The notes: generated by a model from the sequence alone, not told the origin. Shown: positions 24,561 through 36,229, counted from the stretch's first letter. The stretch: DNA of 64,000 nt from Dichetophora obliterata (GCA_963920525.1 OY986435.1:170945127-171009126), one strand, 5' to 3'. Made by a program: numbers and translations.

Positions 24561-24728
24561 ATGGCAAACCTTACTGAGCATTTTTGGCTTGGCCACATGT
24601 TACAAATCACGCTACAATCAAGTGTCAAAAAATGTACACTGAAAATACAAATAGTAAAAAAGTATATAGCGGGGCGGTTTTAGAAACCTGCGGAAGGGAG
24701 CAAATAAAGTTACGCTACTGGCTGCAAC

Positions 24729-26204
24729 GCTTTGAAGTTGAGTATATTCTTTAAGAAATTGTAATTTTGAACACAGCTCTCTGAGGTAATTTATACAAAC
24801 AATTGCCAAAAATCCAGTTTTTAATAAAACTAAGCCAATTAAAGCTCATAATTTTAAAAAAATTTCGACAAAAATATGAAATCATGGGATCAAAACAGTG
24901 TTGCGTTGTGGAATTATTCACAGCATTTGTGTTTAGGCATGAAAACAGTACATTTTTAGTAGCAAAAAGTGTACTGGTGTTCAGGAATCATATGACCACC
25001 AGCATAACACACTTTCGTCACACAGCTCGAAAAAAGAGAGTAAAAAGTGTCATGGCCAGGGATCATATGACGACCACCGTAACATCACACTTGGTGACCG
25101 TGGTGGTGAAAATTTACTCTCTTGCTCGCGCTCTCAAATTTTTAATTTACATTGAAACAACAACAATGCATAACCATAATTAGCCCATGCATGACCTCCA
25201 CCGTAACAGAGCACTTCGCGATTCAGCTGAGAGTTGTGAGAGTCTACGAACAAACATTGCGAATATAGTGAAAATTCTGCCTGCTTCGAGATAAAGCTAC
25301 GTTGTTAATGGGACTCGCCAAATGCTTTGAGTTTTGTGCAATTTGCCTTGTAACAACACAAATTTGCATGGGCTCTGTATTTCATTGTCGCCACATGTCT
25401 TATTTGGAAAAACCTATTATATGCAGGCAAATCTATTCTAACTGGTGTTCATGGTCTTCGTAATTGAATCCTGTGACATCAATCTTGCAATCATTCCTTT
25501 TTTGTTTCTTGTGCACGATAAACATCAGCGTAGTTGAAATCAGCGCAGTACCTAACTGCGTAGATGACTCGCTGTGATTCGCTCAACCATTGAGAGTCAT
25601 ACGAATAGTTTATCAAAAAAGTATCCAAAGTATCCACTTTTCAAGAAAAAAGTATTCACGTATCAAAATGCGAAAACCAATAATATATTCATTTTCTTTA
25701 TAAAAAAATACAACTTTTATATTTTTAAATAATGAGCCTCAAATTTTTAAACCTCCATAACAATTTTATTTATTTAATTTTAAGACTAACAAATATTTTT
25801 ATTAAAATATAATACTAAGAAATAAAACATGTGTAATAATATTAAAAAGGAACATACATTTAATTTCTTCTGTCTTTTATATGTTATGCTATTGCCCCTT
25901 TAATTACATTTATTTCAAAAGTATAATAATTAGACAAAAGCAATATATAAAACAACATATATCCTTCCAATAGAACGTAAAGTTGAAGGGAATGTCTAGA
26001 ATGCCATCCCTCCACTTTCATACCCAGAAGGCATTCTTTTCACATATGCATGTCATTGGGAGGAATGATTTTCTTAGTCTTCTCTAGAAGTGTTTCCAGA
26101 ACTTTTCAATGGAAGATTTCTTTGAGCAATTCAATGAAAGGATTCTAGTAGGTGTTTTCTAGAAAAACTTTAAGAAGGCATTCCATGAATGGTTTTTGTG
26201 GTTT
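24729..26204. other. AT-rich stretch with short local repeats
   Basis: Between 24,980 and 25,200 the words CATATGACCACC and CGTAACA recur in direct and inverted order. No gene was recognised. A GTATCC-rich motif near 25,615-25,665 recurs near 28,590-28,680. Confidence 0.4.
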
Positions 26205-26400
26205 GGGGGTTAAAAAAATCCCTGGGAAAATATCCCAACATTCTTGCGATTTTGGTGTTGGAAATAAGAAGTGTTTGGGACTTATTGGGGATTTAAAAAA
26301 CTCCACGTAAAATACCCTTTTTTCCGATATTTAAAGCTTTTGGTGTTGGAAGTAGTAAGCGGTTGGGTTTAAAAAAATCCCACGAAAAATATCTAAAGCA
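26205..26400. repeat. Degenerate ~90-bp tandem repeat, about 2.3 units
   Basis: GGGTTTAAAAAAATCCC-type and TTTTGGTGTTGGAA(A/G)TA-type words recur in order at roughly 26,212, 26,295 and 26,367. It is non-coding. Confidence 0.5.
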
Positions 26401-26404
26401 CATG

Positions 26405-27140
26405 AGGAGTGTCTGTTCAAAAGGTCCTATTTTACATTTTTGAAAAAGCTGTTTTTACTATGGTTTAGCACTTCAAATATTGAATTCCATCATTTGCACA
26501 GATAAAAATTGAGAAAATCGTAAATATTTCAAAATGTATTTTTCTGTTCTGTGCATATAATTCCATGAATACTGAAAAGTTGCTTTTGAAGATATTTATT
26601 TTTAAACAAAAAGGACTAATATCCATAAAAGGTTTTAGTTTTTGTAAAATATTTAATTAAACTGGTTTGTTAAATTTTTGTTTAAGACTTAATTAGAAGT
26701 TTTATTTAAGCTAGGGAACTGATTATTCAATGAACGAAAGTCCTTAATGAATCCTTATCACTACAATGCGAAACCGACAACGAATGTGAACGTATTGAGC
26801 CCGTTCTAGGGCAGTTACGTACATAGTTAAATAATTATTTGTATGAAAACTTCTTATGAATATTTTATTGCTGAGTTCATTTAATAACATGCTTAAAAAT
26901 CTTATCAAAAGGGCTTATTTCTTGACTGACTGCGCAAAAGCGACTATTTTTGAATTTGAAATCTCTATAACTTTTAAACCATTTAAATTTTTTTATTCAT
27001 TCTTACATAATATATAAGCTGTGGGTAGATATATTTAATTTCGTTAAGAAGGTCTCAGAATTGTACGTTTTATGGACGTTTTTTCAGTTTTATTTAACTT
27101 CATACGATGTCTTGATAGGCCCTTTTGAACAGACACTCCT
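26405..27140. mobile_element. Terminal-inverted-repeat element, unclassified
   Basis: AGGAGTGTCTGTTCAAAAGG at 26,405 is matched by its complement ending at 27,140, with the following CCTAT also shared. About 736 bp, no coding capacity, no clear target duplication. Confidence 0.5.
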
Positions 27141-27589
27141 AATATATTATAATTATATATAATTCTTTTACTTTAATTGAATATAAATGCCATTTGAATG
27201 TCTTCCAGAAGTAGGTTATAAAAATGCTTCCTGAAATAACTTCTTTATAAGGCTAAGAAGAAGCACAGTTTGATGTATAGAATGTCTTCTGGAAGCAATG
27301 TCCCTAAGAATGCATATCACGTTTGCATCAAAAATTTTGTTGGGTAATTGCATAAAAAAAGAAAAAAAAAACTTGGTCAGTTTAGTGTAAAATTATATTG
27401 CCTTTTAATTAAATTAAGTTTACATTGCACGTTGAAAAAAAAAAGATTTAATATAAAACATTTACATTAAAGACTTGAAATTTATTTATAAAACAATACA
27501 AAAAACAATATTCCAAATAAATTTTTTTAATGTTTCTTCTTACTTGGTGGCGTAAATACAAGTATTGATTTTCAGACAGGTTTAAGATA

Positions 27590-27790
27590 TTTTGTCCCCA
27601 TTTTTTGGGAAAAAAATCAAAGTACATATTACTGCATCTTTATGTAAAACGAAACGAAGGCATAACGTCGTGAGAGAAACGAGCAACAATATTTTTTGAT
27701 ATGGAAAAAAGTATTGCTTACCGTGTCTCGCACCTCGTTCAGCCTTCGTTTCGTTCTACATAAAGATGCAGTTAATAAGGGTACATGACG
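27590..27790. mobile_element. Palindromic MITE with a 30-bp stem
   Basis: Positions 27,632-27,661 (CTGCATCTTTATGTAAAACG onward) pair with 27,742-27,771 with a single mismatch over 30 bases. The outer flank (ATATTTTG, then ATCAAAGTACATATTA) resembles that of the palindrome at 50,030-50,355, suggesting one family. Confidence 0.55.
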
Positions 27791-28034
27791 GTACAACCTT
27801 TATTAGAATTATTATACGAGAATCTTAACGGTAAACAATTATAGAAAAAAAAATTACTTTTTTAATTACTAAAAAAGACGCTAAGCCATGGCAGACTAAA
27901 AATATTGTTCACAAAATTTAAAAGTTCCTTGTAAATATATTGCTTTAATGCATTTTTTTATGAGAAAATATTGCCCAAAACTGTCTCAATGTCATAATTT
28001 TTTTAACGTTTTTGTCGAATTTAAGGGACTGCTT

Positions 28035-28520
28035 AAAGGGCATCTACACTATATGTTTCATACATATGACACGTCAAAAAATTACAAATAGTTTTTAACT
28101 ACAGATAGTGTGGAACATATGAAAATGTGGTTTTGAAATGTCGTTTGTATTTGCGTCTGTAAATTTTTGAATTAGAACCGTCTCTAATTTCGTATGTTTT
28201 TCTATCTGTACAAAATGTCAGTTTGATAAATTTTTTATTTGAAAATGGAAGAAAAGGCAAATTTCAAGATATTTATTCAATAAATTGATTTAAAATGAAT
28301 TTATTCTTAGTTTGAATGGCTACAGGAGGACACTTAAGAGCCTTAAGGCTTACAAAAATTTCAAAAGTTGTTTTTTATTTTCAAATGACGTGTCGATAGT
28401 GTGGAGACAATAGAAAAAAGCTGTCCGACAAAAAATTAGTTCTGACACACAGATGAAATTCGGTATGTAATTTTATTTGACATGTCATATGTATGAAACA
28501 TATAGTCTGGGGGCACCTTT
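28035..28520. mobile_element. MITE with ~44-bp terminal inverted repeats
   Basis: AAAGGGCATCTACACTATAT at 28,035 pairs with the complement AAAGGTGCCCCCAGACTATA at 28,520; both continue GTTTCATACATATGACA(C/T)GTCAAA. Internally a GATAGTGTGGA word occurs in both orientations. No coding frame. The target duplication is unclear. Confidence 0.62.
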
Positions 28521-30084
28521 ACTGGGGGCAAAATTATATTTTGCAAACAAAAACATATATTCATATTAAAACAGATTTATTTTTAAAAAAGTATCCAAAC
28601 TTACACTGAGGCTTAAAAAAGTATCCATCAATTTTTGAAGGAAAAAAGTATCCAAATGGATCCAATTGGATCCAAACGGCAGCACTGATGGCAAGCTTAG
28701 CGAAGTTTACTTTTTGAGCGAGTCCACATTTTGTTTATTCGTTGAAAGAGAATGCAATGCACGATAGCTACTCTCATTTTCAAAGAGTGCTTATATGTAT
28801 TAGTGAAGCTAACTAGTTGACTACCTTTTTGACGAATTTTCGTGAAGATCGGTCGACTTTTGTATGTACCTCCTTTAAGCATACAAAATTGCATTATCAT
28901 AGGAGCACTCCTTATTATATGCATTATCATAGGAGACAGTTCATTGTGCGTACGTATATTATTTATCTATAGGTATATTAACACCTTCACAGTTCTTTTT
29001 GATATAACACTCCTGCTCTCAAAAAGAACAAAACTGATATATGCCATTAGTTTTTCCAAAAGTCCATTTATTTGTAGAATATTATTTGTATACAGACTAT
29101 TATTTGGCCGTTAAAGCAAGCACTAGTGGGTACGACTTTTCTAGCCATTTTAATTTATCCCGAATGTGAACTCGTATGTTAAATAAAAAAAAATAAAAAT
29201 TTATATATGTTTCCTAGTGCACACATTTTGACCTAAAAAAAAATTAGAACTCCTTGCATTACCCTGCAGTCGCACAAACAAAGCTGAGTGCTTATGAGTT
29301 TAGAGTTCATTCTAAGTCAACAACTTTATAAATAGTTGTTGAGTTAAGTCGGAAATGACGTGAGCTAATGAGGCTATTATAAGACTTTAAATCGTTCACG
29401 AGAAAGTGACTTCAGACATAATTTCGTACTCGAAAATTTTTGTCTTAACATGGTTTTTTTTATACAAAAACAGGCATTGCGACTTTACATATTACACGCC
29501 CATTCCAAGCATAACGCAAAACGGGTCCGTCTCATGGCTTTCGATTTGTTTTATTTTAGGACTATAGGTTCCTATTAAAATTCTAATAACATAAATTCAT
29601 TTACTTTTTTATCGCCATTCGTTAAAAAGTTTGGACCTTTCAATTCTGAAAATCGTCCGAAAACGCCAGGATTGGAAAATTTTTAATTAATTGTATCTAC
29701 GTCAGTTTTTATCCAATTTTTATAAATAAGGTACCGTTAGAAAGGTATTAGAAAGTAATTTCTGGAAAAAATATATAATTTTAAAATTTTGGATGTTAGG
29801 GTTGCCAACACATTAAAAAAAAATTTATTTGCTTATTTCTCAAAAAACGCGTAATTTTTTTGCGATTTTTTATTTTTTAAATTTTGAGAAGAATGTTGCC
29901 TTTCAGTCAAAAACAATTTTATGATGGAGCTTTTATGTTTTTTTGCAATTACAATTTTTGTGCACATACCTTATAATTTTGAGGCAATTTATCGCCTATA
30001 AATTTCATAACGGTAAAGATATTTGCAAAATTTAATCTGCAAAATGGTTTGTCTTATAAGGACCAACATTTTTTTCATAAGTTT
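28521..30084. other. No feature seen
   Basis: AT-rich DNA. The 77-90 residue frames here have no recognisable motif. Confidence 0.4.
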
Positions 30085-30443
30085 CGATGACCTTACATTT
30101 GACCTTGGTAGAGAAAACTGGTAAATACCGAAAAAAATACTTTTAATTTTTTTTTCTTATATTTGTAAAAAGGTAAACAACATTTTAATTTCTATATTGG
30201 AGATTATTAAATTCTAACAGATTTTGTTCCAAAAAGTTCTAAAATCGGTCTCAAAACAAAAAAGTTATGATGGTTTAATCATGTGATATATTAAAAAGTC
30301 CTCTGAAGCTGAATATCGTCGAGTTTTAATCTCCCTATTATTGATGGGAACAAAACTGTGTAACTTTTGTATGCCGGTTATAGCTTCCACATTTTTAAAT
30401 TTTGATATCAACTCAACTTCAATATTTTCAAAAGACTCTTTTT
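30085..30443 (-). repeat. Left arm of a ~350-bp inverted repeat (TE gene 3' end)
   Basis: Its complement matches 31,201-31,545 at roughly 90 % over the inner 200 bases. Read on minus it encodes the same carboxy-terminal block (ITGIQKLHSFVPINNREIKT) and retains a short TRRYS segment that is deleted in the right arm. Confidence 0.8.
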
Positions 30444-30459
30444 ATATGTTTTTATATCG

Positions 30460-31376
30460 GAATTCAGCAAACAAGTTGAAACCACACGATTTCATCGCTT
30501 AAAAACAAGCGAATTATTTAAAAATGCAGAAGGAAGCATTGAAAACAGGAAAATTTGTTGTAATATGTGATTTTTCAGAAAATTACAGTTTTGTCATTCA
30601 GGTAAAACTAACGTTAACCCTACAATTCCTTAAATACTTGATCTGCAATAGAAAAGTATTTTTGGTAAAACATTTTTTTTATACTTTTAATAGAATGCTG
30701 TACAGTCTCAATATTGGTCTCATGAGCAATGCACTATACATCCGTTCTCCATTTATTTCAAAGATGACAGCAATGATGTTGGAAATCTTAGCGTTATCAT
30801 AATAGCCGAAAGTTTGATCCACAATTTCAGTGCGGTGTTTCAATTTCGAAAAGAATTGCTACTGTTCTTACGAGCTCGATTTAACGACATCAAAAGAATA
30901 AGTTTTTTTTCCAATGGAGCTGCATCGCAGTATAAGAATAGAAAGAATTTCTACCAGCTTTGCCAGTGGAAAGAAGAATAATATTTTGACGTTGAGTGGC
31001 ATTTCTTTGCCACATCGCATGATAACGGGCCGTGTAATGCCATCGGTGCAGCTTTTAAACGAAATGCTATGAGAGCCAGTCTTCAAAGAACATTTGATAA
31101 CTAATTAACAAACGCGAGAGAGCTTTACGAATTTAACAAAGGAGTTACTTTTATAACTTTTGAGCATAAGGCTATAACAATATGTTATCGGTTTTGCTCA
31201 AAAGAGTCTTTTGAAAATGTTGAAGCTGAGTTGATGTCAAAATTTACAAATGTGCAAGCTATGACCGGCACACAAAAGTTACACAGTTTTATTCCCATCA
31301 ATAATAGGGAGATATTCAGCTTCAGAGGATTTTTTAATATATCAGCTGATCAAACCATCATAACTTTTTTGTTTTG
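30460..31376 (+). pseudogene. TE-derived gene relic with FSxGAASQYKN motif
   Basis: Plus-strand pieces read KPHDFIA, then LKTGKFVVICDFSENYSFVI and Q. After a predicted intron (30,603-30,693; CAG|GTAAAA ... TTAATAG|AATG) they continue NAVQSQYWSHEQCTIHPF, NLSVIIIAESLIHNFSAVFQ, FSNGAASQYKNRKNF, EWHFFATSHDNGPC and KRNAMRASLQRTFDN, ending GTQKLHSFIPINNRE. I recognise this order from a widespread arthropod family of uncharacterised, probably transposon-borne proteins (DFSENYSF ... SDGAASQYKN ... WHFFATSHGKGPCDG). In-frame stops after HDFIA, KEE and FDN show it is dead. The function is not known to me. Confidence 0.6.
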
Positions 31377-31545
31377 AGACCGATTTTAAAACTTTTTGGT
31401 TTTGGTTTTAATCGGAATTTAATAATCTTCTATATGGCAATCTTGAAACAAAATTTTGTTCACCTTTTTACAAATAAAAGTAAAAAAAAAGTTAAAAATA
31501 TTTTTTGTTCGGTATTTACCAGTTTTCTCTACCAATTTTTTCGGA
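31201..31545 (+). repeat. Right arm of the ~350-bp inverted repeat
   Basis: Pairs with 30,085-30,443. It contains the end of the relic gene and its 3' flank through CGGTATTTACCAGTTTTCTC, whose complement occurs near 30,110-30,130. Confidence 0.8.
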
Positions 31546-33759
31546 TTGCCGAGTTTCTCAACATCCTCCTTCTAGTGTGCTACCAACTCCACGGAGCAGA
31601 AAATTTTTTGCAATTCAGTACAAAGTTTAACTCATCTAAGCAATATGATAGATTTCATTTATGCATTTATGAAAAAATTTAAATGGAAAATTTCTCACAC
31701 AGTTTTATAAAATACTTTTTATCTCATTCATATGCATATTTATTATCAGGTCACCCTCATTGAGTATTTTTATTGCTTCCTATTTTTGGTTCAAATTTCA
31801 AAACATGACATCGCATCAAACCGCACCATCAAATCACGCTTCAACTTCATTCTTTTCAATGAGGTAGTCCATCACACTTATGTTGCACTAGCAACATGTA
31901 TACAACCGTGTTTTGTCTCAATGCTTTAGAAGCGTGCTGTTGTCTAAAGATTGACATTTATCGGATGTTGGATGATAAGATGGTTACACTTCAAATCTGA
32001 TGTGGTGCACATTATTTTGCCTGTTTATCTTAAATTAATGGTGCATGCGCATATATGTTAAGAAGAGCCCTTTAGAATTTGATGTGGAGAAGCAGCACAC
32101 CGTCTGAATAATGGGTCATTGGCTTATGATGATAGAGCAAGAACGGAAGTTGTAGTGTAAATCGTTGAAGGGCTTACTCCATTCATACAAAAAGGGTTAG
32201 AGTTAAACTTACTAGAATGTTTCTGTGCACCAGCAGAGATGATTAAGAGAAGCGGATGGGGATTGGGAAGTGAAAACAAAAGTTATGTTGCCTATAAGGC
32301 TTAAAGAACAAAGGCTGATGTTGGTTCATTTGGTTTTCACAATAGATAACGTTTTCCGCATTCAGACTTGCAATTTAAAATAAACGTTTCGCATTAAAAT
32401 TATATTCTATTTGTAAATTTAATACTATAAAATAACAACAACAAAAATAAAAACAACTCCACACTGCTTTGAGATCAAAATTCTCGAGATTAGAAATATT
32501 TTAGATTAACTTTGATTTTTTAAATTAAATAGTCTCCTAACCTAATACCATAAATGTTTACAAGAGAAAGAAGTCCTTTCTTCATTTATAAAGAGACAAT
32601 TTCAGGATAAAGTTTAATTTGATTTCCGTCCAATTAAAATCCGGCAGAAAGGGGATTACGCACTATTGGCTGTTGATATAAGACGAATGGAAAATCATTT
32701 TCATAACGACATAGATAATTTATAATTTATTGATGTTAACCGTATAAAAAGATATTTTATTATTAAGAAATAAATGACTACACAATATTTAAGTTAACTT
32801 TTGTTTTCTAACAGCTTAACGGGGATAAAAGCATAATCATTTTTTTACAGATTCTAGAACTTTTGTAAAAAAAGTTTTCAGAATAAATGCTTGGTTCCAA
32901 AGAAGTTTGCAGTTAGTAAGGTGCGGTACAGTAAAAATTTACAATATTAACTTATAATTGTGTTTTTTGAGCCCCTTCTTCGAAATCAATTTCCTTACTG
33001 CAAGGGATTGAACCCCCAACCGCACAAATTTCCCAAAACTATTTTTGGATTAAAGTACGTTCAATTACCTTTCCAACGGTTGTTCAAACTTAATATTCGG
33101 TTAAGAAATTTGTTTGTTAATCAAAAAAAAAAATTTGTGTTTAGATGTTAAAATTACTAAATCTTATTAACCCATTGACTCCCCATTCTTATTTTTATAT
33201 TGTTGCAAAGGTAATTTTTCCAGCTTTAAAAAAATATTTAAATTTTTAAATGGTGTTCGTTGCACCCCTACATTGAAATTAATTATCTTACCGCAAAGGT
33301 ATGAATTTTCGTAAAAATCTGTTTTCAAAATTTTTGCCGATTTTTGTCAATTTTGTGAACCTTTTCAAACCATTGCAGTTCAAGAATTGCTATCGCTAGA
33401 GTCGAAATATTTGGGGAATCATCATGCCATAAGACAAGGATTATTTTGAGGAACTGCCCCGAACAACTTTTTTCGTGAGGCGCATATATAATGTATATAC
33501 ATGTTTTTCTCTTTAAAATGTCTGTTTTGGTTATTTAACTTAAATAAATACTTGTCGTCCTGCTCCAATTGAACCGATTGAACAGTTTTGTTTGTGTACA
33601 TGAACTGTGTTCTTTCTGGCCGAAGTTCTTTAATACAGAATTTGATGATGATTTCAACAGTAACAAACTCAACATAAATCCTATCCACAAAGCTACTACT
33701 AAACTAGCTAGTGACATCATTCACAAGCTCGGTGTATGGTTGGAGGCCTAAATTTACAG
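31546..33759. other. 2.2 kb AT-rich stretch, no feature seen
   Basis: No motif-bearing frame, terminal repeat or tandem array was recognised. Confidence 0.4.
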
Positions 33760-34450
33760 AAACACAGGTAATTATTTAGAAAATGTTCTGAAAAAGCGTT
33801 GACTGTGTCTTCATTTGAAATGACTACATTATTGTTTATATGAAGAAGTGGTTTTTGTGAATTTTTTTTCCTCAAAATTTTAGCAATACTCCAAAATTGC
33901 TTAAAGTGTTTTTCAAAGGACTTTCTTTTTTTATTCGGGACTTTTTTTATTCAGAGGACTCTCTTGTTTCGGACCTTATTCACTTCCCAAGTTCACTTCG
34001 GATGAATACGTTACACCTATTAATAAAGTTATAATTTTCTAATTATAATTATATTAAGGATATAGTAAGGAATTTTGTGCAAATAATTATTGGATTTAAC
34101 CTTTGAAAAAGTTGATCTAATTGCATCCATAAAGATTTTATTAAAAAGTTCGATTTTTTATAATGCTCGAAAATTTTGATATCATCTAATTCATATACCA
34201 TGTCTCTAAAAGAATTTCGTATTTTGCTTTTGAAATGTTTCCAATTTGTATTTTTTTATATTAAAAAAAAAAATTTATAAAATGGATTTCTGCAAGAAAG
34301 TTCAAATTTTACGGGAAGATAATCAGAGTTTAGCTCATTTAATGCTATAGGCTGCGAAAAATAAGCATTGACATTCGAAAACCCAACATCAAGTGTTGAA
34401 ACATTTCCTCTAGCAGAACTTGGTATAAATGTAGAGCTCCTAGGAAAAGA
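33760..34450 (-). mobile_element. Jockey-like LINE relic (endonuclease end to RT start)
   Basis: The minus strand reads NVSTLDVGFSNVNAYF ... NELNSDYLPVKFEL, the tail of an apurinic-type endonuclease (STLD ... SDHLPV). Further down come FWSIAKILRKK and NNNVVISNEDTVNAFSEHFL, the linker preceding reverse transcriptase. Frameshifts separate the blocks. Both ends are truncated, with no poly(A). Confidence 0.65.
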
Positions 34451-34489
34451 AATTGATGCATTAAATTAAAGCTTAAAAAATTAAAATTT

Positions 34490-34700
34490 ATTTTATACAA
34501 TTTTTTTACATAGCATTATAGTATATTACAAGGTACATTTTTTTACAGTTTATTACAAGGTACAAAATTGAAAGAACGCAAAATTTTTTTGTAAACAGAA
34601 AAACTTCTTTCTACTTCTGCACTGACGAGAGGAATATATTTAAAAAACAATATGTCATCGGTTGTAAGTTCCTTTTCTCATTTCATAGTACTAAAATTTT
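34490..34700 (-). pseudogene. hAT transposase dimerisation-domain scrap
   Basis: The minus frame reads DDILFFKYIPLVSAEVERSF followed by SVYKKILRSFNF, the hAT carboxy-terminal dimerisation signature (P-x-S-x3-ER-x-FS). Only this block is recognisable. It belongs to a different hAT lineage from the one at 58.9 kb ([16 protein letters not shown]). Confidence 0.55.
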
Positions 34701-35159
34701 TACCCAGCAATAGAGCATAAAAATAGATTTTATAAAAACTAGCATATCCTCAGATTTATTTAGCACTTGTTTCATCTTTCTACATACCCTTTCGTCAGTT
34801 TTACAACGCGCAGAGCTTTTTTTCATAGTGGTCTATAAACAAAGCTACTCCTTTTTCGAGAGGTTATGTTTTTGATTGAAGGAATTCTATTGTTTGCATT
34901 TTTAAATTGTTTGGTACGAAAAACAACGAAAAAAAATCATTTTAAAATTACAGTAAAATGACCTAAAAATTAAAAATGTCCAAAAATTACAATAAAATAA
35001 CTTAAAAATTGCTAAAAATTACCAAAAATTACCAAAAATGTCCTAAATCTATTAAAAATTATCTAAAAACTTAAGCCGATAAAAACGATGAAAAATGGCA
35101 AAAAATGACCTGAAAACTTTTCATATTTGGAATTTAGGAATGGACGTTCTAAATAACCA
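34701..35159. other. No feature seen
   Basis: A- and T-rich, including a stretch of repeated CTAAAAATT(A/T)CC-like words at 34,960-35,060. Confidence 0.4.
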
Positions 35160-35700
35160 GCGCCATATAAAATTTAATGTGACGTCACATGTCCTTTAGC
35201 CAGTGGACGATCAAAACGCTTCCAATGACATCTCATTTGTCAAATTACGAAAAGTAGTTTAGAAGTGAGGACTCATTTTACTTTCTGTCCTCTAGAGGGC
35301 GCTATGTTGAATTCAATGTGACATCACATAACCTATAACCAGCGCACGGTGAAAACGCTACTAACGATGCCTCATTTGTCAAATTATGATTAGTAGTTTC
35401 GAAGTTAGGGTAGTTTAACAGTCAGTGGTTTAGTTTACTTTATGTCCTCTAGAGGGCACTATATTATACTTTATGTGACGTCACATAACTTTATTCATCG
35501 GAAAATCAAAACGCTTCTAACGATACCTCATTTGCTTATGTCACTAAAAAAATTTTCTCATGACTTTATGTCCGCTAGAGGGCGCTATATAACATTTAAT
35601 GTGACGTCACATAGCCGTGACCCAGAGACTATCAAAACGCTTTCAACGCTACCTCATTTGTCAAATTATGATAAGTAGTTTAAAAGTAAGAGTGGAACAG
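35160..35700. repeat. Tandem repeat array, four ~140-bp units each with a TGACGTCA palindrome
   Basis: Each unit contains CTCTAGAGGGCGCTAT (or a slight variant), then AATGTGACGTCACATA, then TCAAAACGCTT(C/T)(C/T)AA and CCTCATTTGTCAAATTATGA. The palindrome is intact at 35,180-35,187, 35,476-35,483 and 35,602-35,609, and is TGACATCA at 35,319-35,326. Spacing is 126-157 bp. TGACGTCA is the canonical CREB/ATF site. The array ends in a (TACA)n microsatellite. It may be satellite-like or the tail of a transposon; no gene lies next to it. Confidence 0.75.
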
Positions 35701-35704
35701 ATGA

Positions 35705-35755
35705 ACATGCATACATACACACATACACATACACACATACATACATACATACAAG
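35705..35755. repeat. (TACA)n/(ACAC)n microsatellite
   Basis: Repeats of CATACATACA and CACATACA interrupted by the retroposon at 35,756 and resuming at 36,019-36,050. Confidence 0.85.
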
Positions 35756-36018
35756 GTAAAGGTTGTTGACCCGACGACAATCCCACAGTAGATCCCGGCA
35801 GTAGCCAAACAGTTTCCAGCCTAGTGCTGTTCCCAAGCCCCGCGAAGTTATGCTTTACGGCGGTCCCGCGGGGTCCTATAGGGTCGAAGATTCAATGCGA
35901 CGGTTATGATACCGCGAGGTATCATGTAGGTTTAGTGAGTAAAAATCGTACACTCCCACCTGCACGGTGGGGCCTTTTGAAGGTGCCCCCTTCGCGAATA
36001 AAATAAAAAAAAAAAAAA
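35756..36018 (+). mobile_element. Short retroposon (SINE or LINE 3' end) with A tail
   Basis: About 263 bp of distinctly GC-richer DNA ends in an A-rich tail (36,000-36,018). It is flanked by the 14-bp direct repeat TACATACATACAAG at 35,742-35,755 and 36,019-36,032. Because the flank is a microsatellite, that duplication is less diagnostic than usual, but the exact AAG ending supports it. No protein frame and no clear pol III boxes are visible, so it may be a 5'-truncated LINE 3' end. Confidence 0.6.
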
Positions 36019-36097
36019 TACATACATACAAGCAAACATACATACATACAGGTCAAACACATATACCTCTCCTTTTGCTTCGCTGTAGTGGGATAAA

Positions 36098-36180
36098 AAC
36101 AAAACAAGTCGACCTTTTTAGTCTAGTGAAGAGTGCGCTAGACTATCAACTCAGAGGTCCTCGGTTTGAATCCGCTTTCT
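36098..36180 (+). other. tRNA-like segment (possible SINE head or tRNA relic)
   Basis: TAGTCTAGTGAAGAG is an A-box-like word and GGTTTGAATCC a near B-box, at tRNA-like spacing, followed closely by T runs. The cloverleaf is not convincing enough for a functional tRNA. Confidence 0.33.
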
Positions 36181-36229
36181 TTTTTTCTTTGTTCTTTTCT
36201 ACATTTAAGAATTATTGAAACAAAAAATC

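Larger units (their letters stand above)
20597..24640 (-). mobile_element. Degenerate mariner split by a Transib insertion
   Basis: Carboxy-terminal half lies at 20,700-21,179 and amino-terminal half at 23,937-24,560, both on the minus strand. A mariner-like terminus, AAGGGTGATTTTTTAAG, starts after TA at about 20,597; the opposite terminus is not recognisable, so the right limit is approximate. When the inserted Transib and one copy of its 5-bp duplication are disregarded, the two halves abut within the WAGGIIGPYFF motif. Confidence 0.8.
20157..24720. mobile_element. Non-autonomous hAT-type element, outermost shell of a three-level nest
   Basis: An exact 8-bp direct duplication, GCTGCAAC, flanks it at 20,149-20,156 and 24,721-24,728. 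Its ends are CAGTGGCGTAAAAAGC and (complement) CAGTAGCGTAACTTTATT, the CAGTGGCGTA-type hAT terminus. After removing the nested mariner and Transib only about 0.5 kb is its own sequence, with no hAT transposase. The perfect duplication supports a clean single insertion. Confidence 0.82.

Noticed and set aside
25600..28690. A ~3 kb element bounded by GTATCC-rich ends
   Set aside because: The words AAAAGTATCCA recur at both places but in an irregular pattern, and no target duplication is visible.
35705..36050. CRISPR array from the regular repeats around 35.2-36.0 kb
   Set aside because: Units are tandem or microsatellite without unique spacers, and the genome is eukaryotic.
36098..36180. Functional tRNA gene
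   Set aside because: Acceptor and D stems do not pair adequately; kept only as a tRNA-like segment.
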